In this document: piece by piece, positions 7,350-13,982 of the stretch
Position numbering within the stretch: the stretch's first letter is position 1
Layout of the letters: each line of letters starts with the position of its first letter
Source of the DNA: Eubacterium sp. UBA3279
GTDB lineage: Bacteria > Bacillota > Clostridia > Lachnospirales > Lachnospiraceae
DNA length: 14,809 nucleotides
Direction of reading: 5' to 3'
NCBI GenBank assembly: GCA_002361775.1
Contig: DETV01000079.1
Coordinates: 1 to 14,809 of the forward strand
Position numbers and translations under genes: made by a program
The notes under the pieces: generated by a model
What the model saw: the letters and a program-made list of their open reading frames with translations, nothing else
Told to the model about the DNA's origin: nothing
Database searches by the model: none

Positions 7350-7973
7350 ATGCAAAGAGCTTATGACGAAAATAATCCGCCAGATGCATTAGAACGTATT
7401 TTTCAGGGACCTTTAAATTGGATGAATCTTGTCATTATAGGTGTGAATATTCTGGTTTTTGCTGTTATGGAGATTTGTGGAGATACACAGGACATTAACT
7501 TCATGTTAAAATGGGGAGCAGCATATACCCCATGGATTCTGGATGGGGAATGGTATCGATTGTTTACCAGTATGTTTCTTCATTTTGGTCTGGAACATCT
7601 TCTGAACAATATGATGTTATTATTATTTTTAGGGGATACTCTGGAAGAACTGGTGGGACGCTGGAAGTATTTATTGATTTATCTGGGAGGAGGAGTTTTA
7701 GGAAATCTTGTGTCACTGTTTATGGATTGTCGCACAGGTTCTATGGCTGTCAGTGCAGGCGCGTCAGGCGCAGTATTTGCAGTGATAGGAGGCGTCTTTG
7801 TGATTTTACTTTTGAACAGAGGAAGAATTGAGCATATGACAGCCTCCAGACTATTGTTTGTTATTGTGCTTACGATTTATCACGGATTTCAATCTGTGGG
7901 AATAGATAATGCAGCTCATATCGGCGGTGTTGTGGGAGGAGTGTTGTTGACAGCGCTTTTATACAGGCGCTAA
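7350..7973 (+). CDS. Rhomboid family intramembrane serine protease
   Basis: A 207-residue polytopic membrane protein. Rhomboid landmarks are all present: EWYRLFTSMFLHFGLEHLLNNM (about 67-88, the L1 region and the HxxxxHxxxN helix), GASGA with catalytic S139, and the late helix AAHIGGVVGG with catalytic H190. It should cleave membrane-spanning substrates within the bilayer. The ribosome site GAGGAG ends 5 nt before the ATG. It follows the DUF6382-FHA gene by 69 nt with its own promoter-like sequence, so a functional link to the pilus (for example processing a TadE or DUF5702 protein) is only a hypothesis. Its 3' end overlaps that of the opposite-strand histidine kinase by 4 nt. Confidence 0.9.
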   Translation: MQRAYDENNPPDALERIFQGPLNWMNLVIIGVNILVFAVMEICGDTQDINFMLKWGAAYTPWILDGEWYRLFTSMFLHFGLEHLLNNMMLLLFLGDTLEELVGRWKYLLIYLGGGVLGNLVSLFMDCRTGSMAVSAGASGAVFAVIGGVFVILLLNRGRIEHMTASRLLFVIVLTIYHGFQSVGIDNAAHIGGVVGGVLLTALLYRR

Positions 7974-8707
7974 TCTTCTTCAAATAAAAGAGGAAGTTTC
8001 ATAGTGAATTTTGTTTCAGAAATATCTGACGAAACGAAAATTTCCCCTCCATGAGCAGCGGCCACGTTTTGTACAATGGAAAGCCCCAGTCCGGAACCAT
8101 TTTTCTTATAAGTAACGAAAGGGTGAAACAGAGTTTCCAGATGTTCCCCGGGAATTTCCGGTCCGTTGTTTGATACGGATATGTAGAAGAAATTTCCGTC
8201 AAAGTTAAGAGAAACAAGGATTTTCCCATGAGGATCATCCCCCAGAGCTTCTCTGGCATTTCGGATCAGATTCAGTATAGCGGAGCGAATCTGGATCTCA
8301 TCAAATGAGGCAGAAGGAACAGGAGATAATTTTTGAAATTGTATTTGAACAGGAAGAATAGAAAGCTGGCAGGAAGTTACGATTGACTCTAAAAGATGTT
8401 TCAGAGAACAATGTTTTTTATGAAGAAATTGAGAATGATTGTAGTCAGAAATTTCTTCCAGCAGTTGACGCAGATAGTGCATATTTTCCATAATGGGAGC
8501 CCAACTGTTATATTCTTTAACTTCAGGATGTTTATCCTGCGTTAATTGAAGGAAACTGTTCATCACAGTGACCGGGTTTCGGATCTCATGAGAAATCCGG
8601 GAAAGATTCAGGCGGTAAGAAGTATCCAGTTTCTGAATCAGTGCAGAGAGAGAAGAATCTTTTTCACAGAGTTCTTTTAATTGAGTTTGTTCGTTGGCAG
8701 TTAACAT
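7970..8707 (-). CDS. Soluble orphan sensor histidine kinase
   Basis: A 245-residue protein with no membrane helix or recognisable sensor domain. The first about 30 residues look helical. The HisKA helix carries SHEIRNPVTVM with phospho-acceptor H40. The HATPase domain has the N box (LNLIRNAREAL, N150), a G1-like box VSNNGPEIP, an F box (FHPF) and the G2 box GSGLGLSIV (204-212). The usual adenine-binding Asp of the G1 DxG motif is Asn here (N180), a substitution that also occurs in some kinases thought active. No response regulator is encoded nearby. GAAGG lies 7 nt upstream of the ATG. The form resembles cytoplasmic phosphorelay kinases such as those feeding Spo0F/Spo0A, but that role is not shown. 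Confidence 0.85.
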   Translation of the reverse strand: MLTANEQTQLKELCEKDSSLSALIQKLDTSYRLNLSRISHEIRNPVTVMNSFLQLTQDKHPEVKEYNSWAPIMENMHYLRQLLEEISDYNHSQFLHKKHCSLKHLLESIVTSCQLSILPVQIQFQKLSPVPSASFDEIQIRSAILNLIRNAREALGDDPHGKILVSLNFDGNFFYISVSNNGPEIPGEHLETLFHPFVTYKKNGSGLGLSIVQNVAAAHGGEIFVSSDISETKFTMKLPLLFEED

Positions 8708-8883
8708 AATATAACCTTCTTTCCTTAAATGAGATTTTGGGATAATAAAATTTTAAAGTGAATCAAAAAAAGTGTATCATTGAAGGGGAAGGGAAGCAAT
8801 GAAATCTATTTTGCAAATTCCGACAATAATTTACGAAATGAGCAAAATGATTATATAAAAATAAAGAAACAGGAGGATTAAAA
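8708..8883. other. Divergent intergenic region, kinase / HIT gene
   Basis: An AT-rich gap between the two start codons. The kinase ribosome site lies at 8715-8719 (minus) and the HIT ribosome site AGGAGG at 8871-8876 (plus). TATAAA at 8854-8859 is a possible -10 for the HIT gene, with only a poor -35 (TTACGA, 8831-8836). I see no operator or hairpin strong enough to name. Confidence 0.35.
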
Positions 8884-9294
8884 GTGGAAAATTGTATTTT
8901 TTGTAAAATTGCATCAGGTGAAATTCCGGCAACAACCTTGTATGAAGATCAGGATTTTAGAGTGATTCTGGATTTAGGTCCGGCAAGTAAAGGTCATGCA
9001 TTAATTCTTCCAAAAGAACATTATGCAAATATTTATGAAATTCCAGAGGAACTGGCAGGGAAAGCTATGATTCTGGCGAAAAAAATGGCGAATGTATTGA
9101 CTCGTGCTTTGAAATGTGATGGTTTTAATATTGTACAGAATAATGGAGAGCCGGCGGGACAGACTGTTTTTCATTTTCATATGCATTTGATTCCTCGTTA
9201 TGAAGGAGATCAGGTGGGACTGACATGGAATCCGGGTAATCTTACGGAAGAAGACAAGGAAGAGATACTCAGTAAAGTAAAAGCGGAATTTTAA
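8884..9294 (+). CDS. HIT family nucleotide hydrolase (Hint/HinT-like)
   Basis: A 136-residue protein opening with the classic MENCIFCKIASGEIP and containing the histidine triad HFHMH (97-101, active H99) in QTVFHFHMHLIPR. C4, C7, H46 and H97 form the zinc site seen in many bacterial HIT proteins. Length and sequence match the Hint branch, which hydrolyses AMP-lysine-type phosphoramidates and related purine nucleotides in the cytoplasm; the physiological substrate is usually unknown. The start is GTG at 8884, placed 7 nt after AGGAGG. It is a single-gene unit ended by the terminator at 9317-9345. Confidence 0.93.
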   Translation: MENCIFCKIASGEIPATTLYEDQDFRVILDLGPASKGHALILPKEHYANIYEIPEELAGKAMILAKKMANVLTRALKCDGFNIVQNNGEPAGQTVFHFHMHLIPRYEGDQVGLTWNPGNLTEEDKEEILSKVKAEF

Positions 9295-9316
9295 GTGGAA
9301 AATTAAGTGAGAAAAG

Positions 9317-9345
9317 GGGTGTGGAATTTTTGCCATACCCTTTTT
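9317..9345 (+). terminator. Rho-independent terminator of the HIT gene
   Basis: GGGTGTGG (9317-9324) pairs with CCATACCC (9333-9340), with one G-U pair and an 8-nt loop, followed directly by five T and preceded by a run of A. It lies 22 nt after the HIT stop codon. Confidence 0.85.
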
Positions 9346-9351
9346 ATATGA

Positions 9352-9395
9352 TGTGTCGTAAAACCCTCTGCTTTAGCTGTGGGGAGTGTCATGTG
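9352..9395 (+). mobile_element. Possible relic of an IS200/IS605 right end
   Basis: CCCTCTGC-TTTA-GCTGTGGG (9364-9383) forms a hairpin with two T-T mismatches and is followed by GAGTGTCA. From memory, this resembles the end of the tnpB reading frame and guide-RNA region of IS200/IS605-type elements in clostridia. One frame reads CFSCGECH, a short stretch also reminiscent of degenerate TnpB ends. No transposase is present, so at most this is a scar. The call is tentative. Confidence 0.3.
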
Positions 9396-9434
9396 ATGAC
9401 GGGTAATACTTTTGGAATTGAGGATTTGAAGAAA

Positions 9435-9669
9435 TTTGGGCATGGAGAATATGGATTTCTGTATATGCCCAAAATAATCAGGAAAAAGATGAATTTTTCG
9501 GCGTTTTGGGCATATAGCAGATGAGCATATGAAATAAATCCCGTGTAACGGCGAGTTTTTGGGCATAGGAGAAAAGTGATGCGCATATATGTCCAAACAA
9601 GGGAAAAAAGTGAGGTTCCGAAGAGAAAATTTGGGCATAGGACATGGATGTAAATCCTATATGCCCAAT
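9435..9669 (+). repeat. Cluster of four imperfect palindromic repeats (TTTGGGCAT...ATGCCCAAA)
   Basis: TTTGGGCAT begins copies at 9435, 9505, 9558 and 9630 (steps of 70, 53 and 72 nt). Each copy is an imperfect hairpin of about 40 nt closed by a right arm: ATGCCCAAA at 9465-9473, a decayed arm near 9521-9536, ATGTCCAAA at 9589-9597 and ATGCCCAAT at 9661-9669. In copy 3 the C-to-T change keeps pairing as G-U on the plus strand. In copy 4 the stem is longer (TTGGGCATAGGA with TCCTATATGCCCAA). The spacers also match in part (GGAAAAA, GTGA and CCG at 9481-9501 and 9602-9620). I see no credible protein across them. Confidence 0.75.
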
Positions 9670-9699
9670 ACCCGTTCAGTCTAATGGCTGAACGGGTAT
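9668..9699. repeat. Perfect 12-bp hairpin without U-tract
   Basis: ATACCCGTTCAG (9668-9679) and CTGAACGGGTAT (9688-9699) are perfect inverted arms around an 8-nt loop. The left arm overlaps the last palindromic repeat by 2 nt. Neither side carries a run of T, so it is not a standard terminator in either direction, although it lies downstream of murG and could still stop or protect that transcript. Confidence 0.6.
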
Positions 9700-9781
9700 C
9701 TTAACTCATCTAATGTTCGTAAAGTGGAACCTAATTTCTGTCCTTTTTCAAATGGCATCTTCGATGATCTTGAGAAAGTTT

Positions 9782-10846
9782 TTATTTTGCATATTCGCAG
9801 ATCATCTGAACAATTTTTCCAATAGAATCCATCTGACTGCTTTCGCTCATGGCTTTGATATAGCTGTCTTTATTGGCGTATAAATCTCTGATGGTTTTCA
9901 GGAGTATTTCGTTGTTCAATTCTTCCTCTTCCAAAACTTTACTGTAACCCAGTTTTTCAAAAGAACGTGCGTTAAGAATCTGGTCTCCACGACTGGCATT
10001 GGCAGAAAGTGGAATCAGAAGATTTGGTTTTTTCAGTGCGCTGATTTCGCAGATAGCGTTTGCGCCTGCCCGGGAGATTACTATATCAGAAAGGGCAAAC
10101 AGGTCAGCCAGTTCTTTTTTAATGTATTCGTATTGTACATATCCATCCAGTGAAGTAAGAGATTCATCTAATTTTTCTTTTCCGCAAAGGTGAACCACCT
10201 GGAAGTCTTTTAACAGTTCCGGTAATATCTGGCGTACCGCTGTATTGACAGCAACAGATCCCAGGCTTCCTCCGATTACCATTAAAACAGGTTTATCCGG
10301 CTTCAGACCGGTAAATTTTAAAGCGGCCAGTTTGTTTCCGTTTAATAGTTCCTGACGGATAGGTGTTCCGGTGAGAACAGCCTTATCAGAGGGAAGTTTA
10401 TCTACTGTTTCCGGGAAATTACAACATACTTTGACAGCCGAAGGGATGCAGAGTTTATTGGCAAGTCCCGGAGTCATATCAGATTCATGGATAATTGCCG
10501 GAATTTTGCGGTGTTTTGCGGCAATTACTACAGGAACAGTGACGAATCCGCCTTTGGAAAATACCACATCCGGTTTCAGTTTTTTCAAAAGTTTTCTGGC
10601 TTCCTGATATCCTTTCAGTACTTTGAAGGGATCAGTAAAGTTTTTTGGATCAAAATAACGTCTTAATTTTCCTGAGGAAATTCCATAATATGGAATTCCC
10701 ATTTCTTCTATCAGTTTTTTTTCAATCCCATCATAGGATCCAATATAGGAAATTTGAAATCCTTTTTCCTGAAGGGCGGGAATCATAGCAATATTTGGTG
10801 TAACATGACCTGCGGTCCCTCCGCCGGTAAGTACAATGTGCTTCAT
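9782..10846 (-). CDS. murG: UDP-N-acetylglucosamine--undecaprenyl-PP-MurNAc-pentapeptide transferase MurG
   Basis: A 354-residue GT28 glycosyltransferase that adds GlcNAc to lipid I to make lipid II on the inner face of the membrane. The N-terminal glycine loop GGGTAGHVTPN (8-18, H14), the second loop SKGGFVTVP (97-105), HESDMTPGLANK (120-131), GGSLGS (192-197), the RAGANAICE donor site (259-267) and GDQILNA (288-294) are all in place. Length is normal for the family. HESD in place of the E. coli-type HEQN is common in Firmicute forms. It stands alone rather than in a division/cell-wall cluster. AGGAGG on the minus strand (10853-10858) lies 6 nt before the ATG. Confidence 0.94.
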   Translation of the reverse strand: MKHIVLTGGGTAGHVTPNIAMIPALQEKGFQISYIGSYDGIEKKLIEEMGIPYYGISSGKLRRYFDPKNFTDPFKVLKGYQEARKLLKKLKPDVVFSKGGFVTVPVVIAAKHRKIPAIIHESDMTPGLANKLCIPSAVKVCCNFPETVDKLPSDKAVLTGTPIRQELLNGNKLAALKFTGLKPDKPVLMVIGGSLGSVAVNTAVRQILPELLKDFQVVHLCGKEKLDESLTSLDGYVQYEYIKKELADLFALSDIVISRAGANAICEISALKKPNLLIPLSANASRGDQILNARSFEKLGYSKVLEEEELNNEILLKTIRDLYANKDSYIKAMSESSQMDSIGKIVQMICEYAK

Positions 10847-10875
10847 ACATATCCTCCTGCAAAAATGAATTCGTT

Positions 10876-10905
10876 AAGGTGATGATTATATTGATCATCT
10901 GCCTT
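10876..10905 (-). promoter_or_regulatory. Stem-loop in the murG 5' leader
   Basis: On the plus strand, AAGG and GATGAT (10876-10879, 10881-10886) pair with ATCATC and CCTT (10894-10899, 10902-10905) around a 7-nt loop with a small internal loop. It starts about 7 nt after the expected murG transcription start. It may be a 5' stabiliser or an operator; the sequence alone does not decide. Confidence 0.4.
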
Positions 10906-10918
10906 CACAGTTACTATC

Positions 10919-10947
10919 ATTATTACCCCGGCAGAAGAAAAAGTCAA
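10919..10947 (-). promoter_or_regulatory. Sigma-A promoter of murG
   Basis: Read on the minus strand, TTGACT (10942-10947) is followed after 16-17 nt by TAATAAT (10919-10925). This gives a leader of about 65 nt before the murG start. Confidence 0.65.
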
Positions 10948-10949
10948 GT

Positions 10950-10978
10950 TTGCATTCGTATAATGAGGAGGGTATAAT
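10950..10978 (+). promoter_or_regulatory. Sigma-A promoter of the beta-CASP gene
   Basis: TTGCAT (10950-10955) and a perfect TATAAT (10973-10978) are separated by 17 nt, giving a leader of about 50 nt. A second TATAAT at 10959-10964 lacks a -35 partner. The -35 box lies only 2 bp from the -35 of the divergent murG promoter. Confidence 0.7.
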
Positions 10979-11034
10979 AGAGGTTACATAGAAATATAAT
11001 AAGGTTATGGCAGGACGGAGAAAGGGGGCTTACT

Positions 11035-12636
11035 ATGCAACTGACATTTATAGGTGCCACACATGAAGTTACAGGAAGCTGCTATTTTCTTGAAGCAGCA
11101 GGAAAGCGTTTTTTGGTGGATTGTGGTATGGAGCAGGGGCCGAATCATTTTGTAAATACAGAGATTCCGGTGCCTCCCTCAGAGCTGGATTTTGTGTTGC
11201 TTACTCATGCTCATATTGACCATTCAGGAAAGCTGCCTCTGTTATATGCGAGAGGATTCAGAGGAAGTATTTACACCACGTATGCCACTACTGATTTGTG
11301 CGATATTATGCTTAGAGACAGTGCGCACATTCAGATGTTTGAAGCAGAATGGAAGAATCGAAAAGGTAAAAGAGCCGGAAAAGAAAATGTAGAACCCTTA
11401 TATAATATGGATGATGCTCTGGGAGCAATCTCCCAATTAGTAGGCTGTCCATATAATGAAAGAATTACCCTGGCAGAGGGGATTCAGGTGCGTTTTATTG
11501 ATGCCGGTCATTTGCTGGGCTCAGCCAGTATAGAGATTTGGCTGAAGGAGGACGGAGAAGAACGTAAGATTGTATTTTCGGGGGATATTGGAAACAAAAA
11601 GCAGCCTCTGATCAAGGATCCTCAGTATATTCACAGCGCTGATTATGTGGTAATGGAGTCTACTTATGGAACCAGGAGTCATGATCGGGTGATCGATTAT
11701 GAAAAATCACTGGCAAAACTATTTCAGCGGACATTTGAGAGAGGAGGAAATGTGGTAATCCCTTCCTTTGCTGTGGGCCGTACTCAGGAGATGCTTTATT
11801 TTATCCGCAAAATCAAAGCGGAACACATGGTTCAGGGGTTTGATGATTTTCCGGTTATTGTGGACAGCCCTCTGGCGGTGGAAGCTACGACTATTTTTCA
11901 CGAACACCACAGGGACTGTTTTGATCAGCAGGCTATGGGACTGGTAGATCAGGGGATTAATCCTATTTCATTTCCTGGCTTAAAGCTTTCTGTGACCACA
12001 GATGAATCCCGGGCAATTAATGCGGATGAGAAACCAAAAGTTATTATTTCTGCCAGTGGTATGTGTGATGCGGGACGAATAAAACATCATTTAAAGCATA
12101 ATCTTTGGAGAAAAGAATGTACCATTCTCTTTGTCGGATATCAGGCAGTGGGCACACCGGGAAGAACTCTGGTGGAAGGAGCTACGGATATCAAGCTTTT
12201 TGGAGAAGAGATTCAAGTAAATGCAGAAATCCTTGTATTGCCTGGCGTAAGCGGCCATGCGGATAATAATGGTCTGATGGAATGGGCCTCTGCATTTTTG
12301 ATAAAACCAAAACAGGTATTTGTGTGTCATGGAGATGATGAATCCTGTGAAGTTTTTGCGGATCGTTTGGAAAAAGAACTGAAATATCAGGCAATGGCGC
12401 CATATAGCGGTACGGTCTACGATTTGAAAGCGGGAGAGTTCCTGAGAAAAACAGAAGGTGTTGTGGTTAAACAGCAGACAGCAAAACAAATGAAGGTATC
12501 TACAGTATACCAGAGACTTCTGGCAGCCGGTCAGCGTTTGCTTACAGTGATTCGCCATAATGAAGGGGGAGCAAATAAGGATCTTGCCAAATTTACCAGT
12601 CAGATCAATAATCTTTGTGATAAATGGGACAGATAA
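11035..12636 (+). CDS. MBL-fold beta-CASP RNA metallo-hydrolase (YSH1/CPSF73-like)
   Basis: A 533-residue protein of the metallo-beta-lactamase plus beta-CASP type. MBL motifs are HAHIDH (58-63), H159 in GHLLGS and D184 in SGDIG. beta-CASP motifs are E208 in MESTYG (motif A), PSFAVGRTQE (243-252), SGMCDAGRIKHHL (341-353), H408 in SGHAD (motif C) and CHGDDES near 431. These form a two-zinc active site used by RNA endo/exonucleases such as CPSF73; the protein lacks the RNase J C-terminal arrangement. Family members are predicted cytoplasmic RNases with mostly unknown targets. The about 80 residues after 455 are less conserved. AAAGGGGG (11021-11028) precedes the ATG. Confidence 0.9.
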   Translation: MQLTFIGATHEVTGSCYFLEAAGKRFLVDCGMEQGPNHFVNTEIPVPPSELDFVLLTHAHIDHSGKLPLLYARGFRGSIYTTYATTDLCDIMLRDSAHIQMFEAEWKNRKGKRAGKENVEPLYNMDDALGAISQLVGCPYNERITLAEGIQVRFIDAGHLLGSASIEIWLKEDGEERKIVFSGDIGNKKQPLIKDPQYIHSADYVVMESTYGTRSHDRVIDYEKSLAKLFQRTFERGGNVVIPSFAVGRTQEMLYFIRKIKAEHMVQGFDDFPVIVDSPLAVEATTIFHEHHRDCFDQQAMGLVDQGINPISFPGLKLSVTTDESRAINADEKPKVIISASGMCDAGRIKHHLKHNLWRKECTILFVGYQAVGTPGRTLVEGATDIKLFGEEIQVNAEILVLPGVSGHADNNGLMEWASAFLIKPKQVFVCHGDDESCEVFADRLEKELKYQAMAPYSGTVYDLKAGEFLRKTEGVVVKQQTAKQMKVSTVYQRLLAAGQRLLTVIRHNEGGANKDLAKFTSQINNLCDKWDR

Positions 12637-12650
12637 AATAAAAGAAAGAA

Positions 12651-12680
12651 AAATACCCTGATGCTTGCATCGGGGTATTT
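12651..12680. terminator. Bidirectional terminator between convergent genes
   Basis: AAATACCCTGATGC (12651-12664) pairs with GCATCGGGGTATTT (12667-12680), 14 pairs including one G-T. The minus-strand exit is T-rich (ATTTTTCTTTCTTTT), so it is a strong terminator for the TSCPD gene. The plus-strand exit (TATTTGACTTT) is weaker but suitable for the beta-CASP gene, whose stop lies 14 nt before it. Confidence 0.85.
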
Positions 12681-12684
12681 GACT

Positions 12685-12927
12685 TTATGCATTTAAAGTT
12701 GCTTTTAAGGCCTGAGCCAACTGGTCAGGACAGGAAGTGGATTTGAATCCGCACCGGATACCTTCCAGTTTCTGAATTACGTCCTGTACATCCTGACCTT
12801 CCACCAGTGCGCCGATACCTTTCAGGTTACCGTTACAGCCCCCGGTGAATTGTACGTTGTGAAGTTTTCCATCTACCACATCAAAACTGATCTGAGAAGA
12901 ACAAGTTCCTCTTGTCTTATATACCAT
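12685..12927 (-). CDS. TSCPD domain protein (4-Cys family)
   Basis: An 80-residue protein with four cysteines (C9, C31, C59, C66) and the signature TSCPDQLAQAL (64-74), matching the small four-Cys TSCPD family (TIGR03905 type as I recall it). The TSCPD domain is also found at the end of some class II ribonucleotide reductases, where it is thought to bind metal. The stand-alone protein has no established function. The ribosome site AGGAGG on the minus strand (12934-12939) sits 6 nt before the ATG. It is a single-gene unit with its own promoter and terminator. Confidence 0.88.
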   Translation of the reverse strand: MVYKTRGTCSSQISFDVVDGKLHNVQFTGGCNGNLKGIGALVEGQDVQDVIQKLEGIRCGFKSTSCPDQLAQALKATLNA

Positions 12928-12953
12928 GAGAATCCTCCTTTGTAAGAATAATC

Positions 12954-12986
12954 AGCAACTGCTTTTTTGGCAGCTGCTTTATTTTT
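12954..12986. promoter_or_regulatory. Hairpin in the TSCPD leader, terminator-like on the plus strand
   Basis: AGCAACTGC (12954-12962) pairs with GCAGCTGCT (12970-12978), with one mismatch, around TTTTTTG. On the plus strand it is followed by TTATTTTT, the shape of a terminator, although no plus-strand gene ends here. On the minus strand it lies in the leader of the TSCPD gene, just before its ribosome site. Confidence 0.45.
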
Positions 12987-13005
12987 AAAATGGTTTACGG
13001 GTATC

Positions 13006-13014
13006 ATTATAGCA
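13006..13014 (-). promoter_or_regulatory. Extended -10 promoter of the TSCPD gene
   Basis: Read on the minus strand, TGCTATAAT is a perfect -10 box with the TGn extension. The -35 region is weak, which an extended -10 can tolerate. The leader would be about 70 nt and include the hairpin at 12954-12978. Confidence 0.55.
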
Positions 13015-13083
13015 AACTGTTTTGAAGAAATCCAGTTCTATAAGTTACAGTTTCTGACTTTGTGATAATCTCGAAATATATGG

Positions 13084-13112
13084 TTCACAGGAAACCTGCT
13101 CTTTGTTATAAT
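13084..13112 (+). promoter_or_regulatory. Sigma-A promoter of the MTA/SAH nucleosidase gene
   Basis: TTCACA (13084-13089) and TATAAT (13107-13112) are 17 nt apart, and the -10 carries a TGn extension (13104-13106). The leader of about 80 nt contains a short GGAAG-TAC-TTTCC hairpin followed by GGCTTTTTT, and the palindrome ACGTTAACGT (13167-13176). Confidence 0.7.
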
Positions 13113-13201
13113 GAAGGATGTCAGAAATAAAATTGTGGGAGAGGGAAGTACTTTCCGGCTTTTTTGACGTTAACGTTTAGTGGATTCGAATGGAGGAAAA
13201 A

Positions 13202-13900
13202 ATGAATAGAATTGGTATTATCGGAGCTATGGAAATTGAAGTGGAAGCATTGAAACAGCACATGGAAAATGTAACGCTGAAAACGAAAGCGTCTATGGAA
13301 TTTCATCAGGGCTTGTTGAATGGAAAAGAAGTTGTCGTAGTAAAATCGGGAATCGGAAAAGTAAATGCTGCAGTATGTACTCAGATTCTTGTAGATGACT
13401 TTCAGGTTGATGGGGTTATTAATACGGGAATTGCAGGTTCTTTAAAAAATGAAATTAATATTGGAGATATCGTGGTGTCTACCGATGCTCTGCAGCATGA
13501 TATGGATGCCCGGGAATTTGGGTATCCTAAAGGACAGATTCCCCAGATGAATGTATTTTCTTTCGTTGCAAATGCCCGGTTAAGAGAATTGGCAGTGGAT
13601 ACCTGCAAAAAGGTGAACCCGGATATTTCCGTATTTGAGGGAAGAATCGTAAGCGGAGACCAGTTTGTGGCAAGCTCTGAAGTAAAACAGGAACTGATTC
13701 AGGAGTTTTCAGGTTTTTGTACAGAAATGGAAGGGGCTGCAATCGCACAGGCGGCTTATCTGAATCAGATTCCCTTTGTGATTCTTCGGGCTATTTCTGA
13801 TAAGGCTGATAACAGCGCTGTGACGGATTATCCTACTTTTGAGAAAAAAGCAGCGGAACACTGTGTTCGTCTGGTAGAAGAGATGGTAAAAAATATTTAA
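13202..13900 (+). CDS. mtnN: 5'-methylthioadenosine/S-adenosylhomocysteine nucleosidase
   Basis: A 232-residue enzyme that splits MTA and SAH to adenine and the thioribose product, in methionine salvage and the activated-methyl cycle (and the AI-2 route where LuxS exists). MNRIGIIGAMEIEVEAL carries E13, the counterpart of E12 in the E. coli enzyme. NTGIAGSL (74-81), SGDQFV (151-156), CTEMEGAAIAQ with E177, and ISDKAD with catalytic D200 complete the family pattern. Start 13202 is preferred over the in-frame ATG at 13190, because GGAGG (13192-13196) would otherwise lie inside the coding region. Length matches the family. It has its own promoter. Confidence 0.95.
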   Translation: MNRIGIIGAMEIEVEALKQHMENVTLKTKASMEFHQGLLNGKEVVVVKSGIGKVNAAVCTQILVDDFQVDGVINTGIAGSLKNEINIGDIVVSTDALQHDMDAREFGYPKGQIPQMNVFSFVANARLRELAVDTCKKVNPDISVFEGRIVSGDQFVASSEVKQELIQEFSGFCTEMEGAAIAQAAYLNQIPFVILRAISDKADNSAVTDYPTFEKKAAEHCVRLVEEMVKNI

Positions 13901-13982
13901 ATTTTATTGTGTACAGAAAAAGATAAAGTGTGAGAATTTGCTTCGGTGGCGAATATACAGAGAATTTGACGAACGATTTTAG

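Noticed and set aside
9303..9638. A 111-residue minus-strand frame with repeated MPK and a plus-strand frame at 9321-9524
   Set aside because: Both are explained by the palindromic repeats and the IS-like end; composition is not protein-like and neither has a ribosome site.
9435..9669. CRISPR array
   Set aside because: Repeats are imperfect, the step varies from 53 to 72 nt, spacers resemble one another and no cas gene is present.
10847..11034. T-box or riboswitch upstream of murG or the beta-CASP gene
   Set aside because: The leaders are only about 50-65 nt, without a T-box sequence, an antiterminator or a terminator before the start codons.
12091..12558. A 155-residue minus-strand frame inside the beta-CASP gene
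   Set aside because: It is fully inside a well-conserved gene on the other strand, with no ribosome site or motif.
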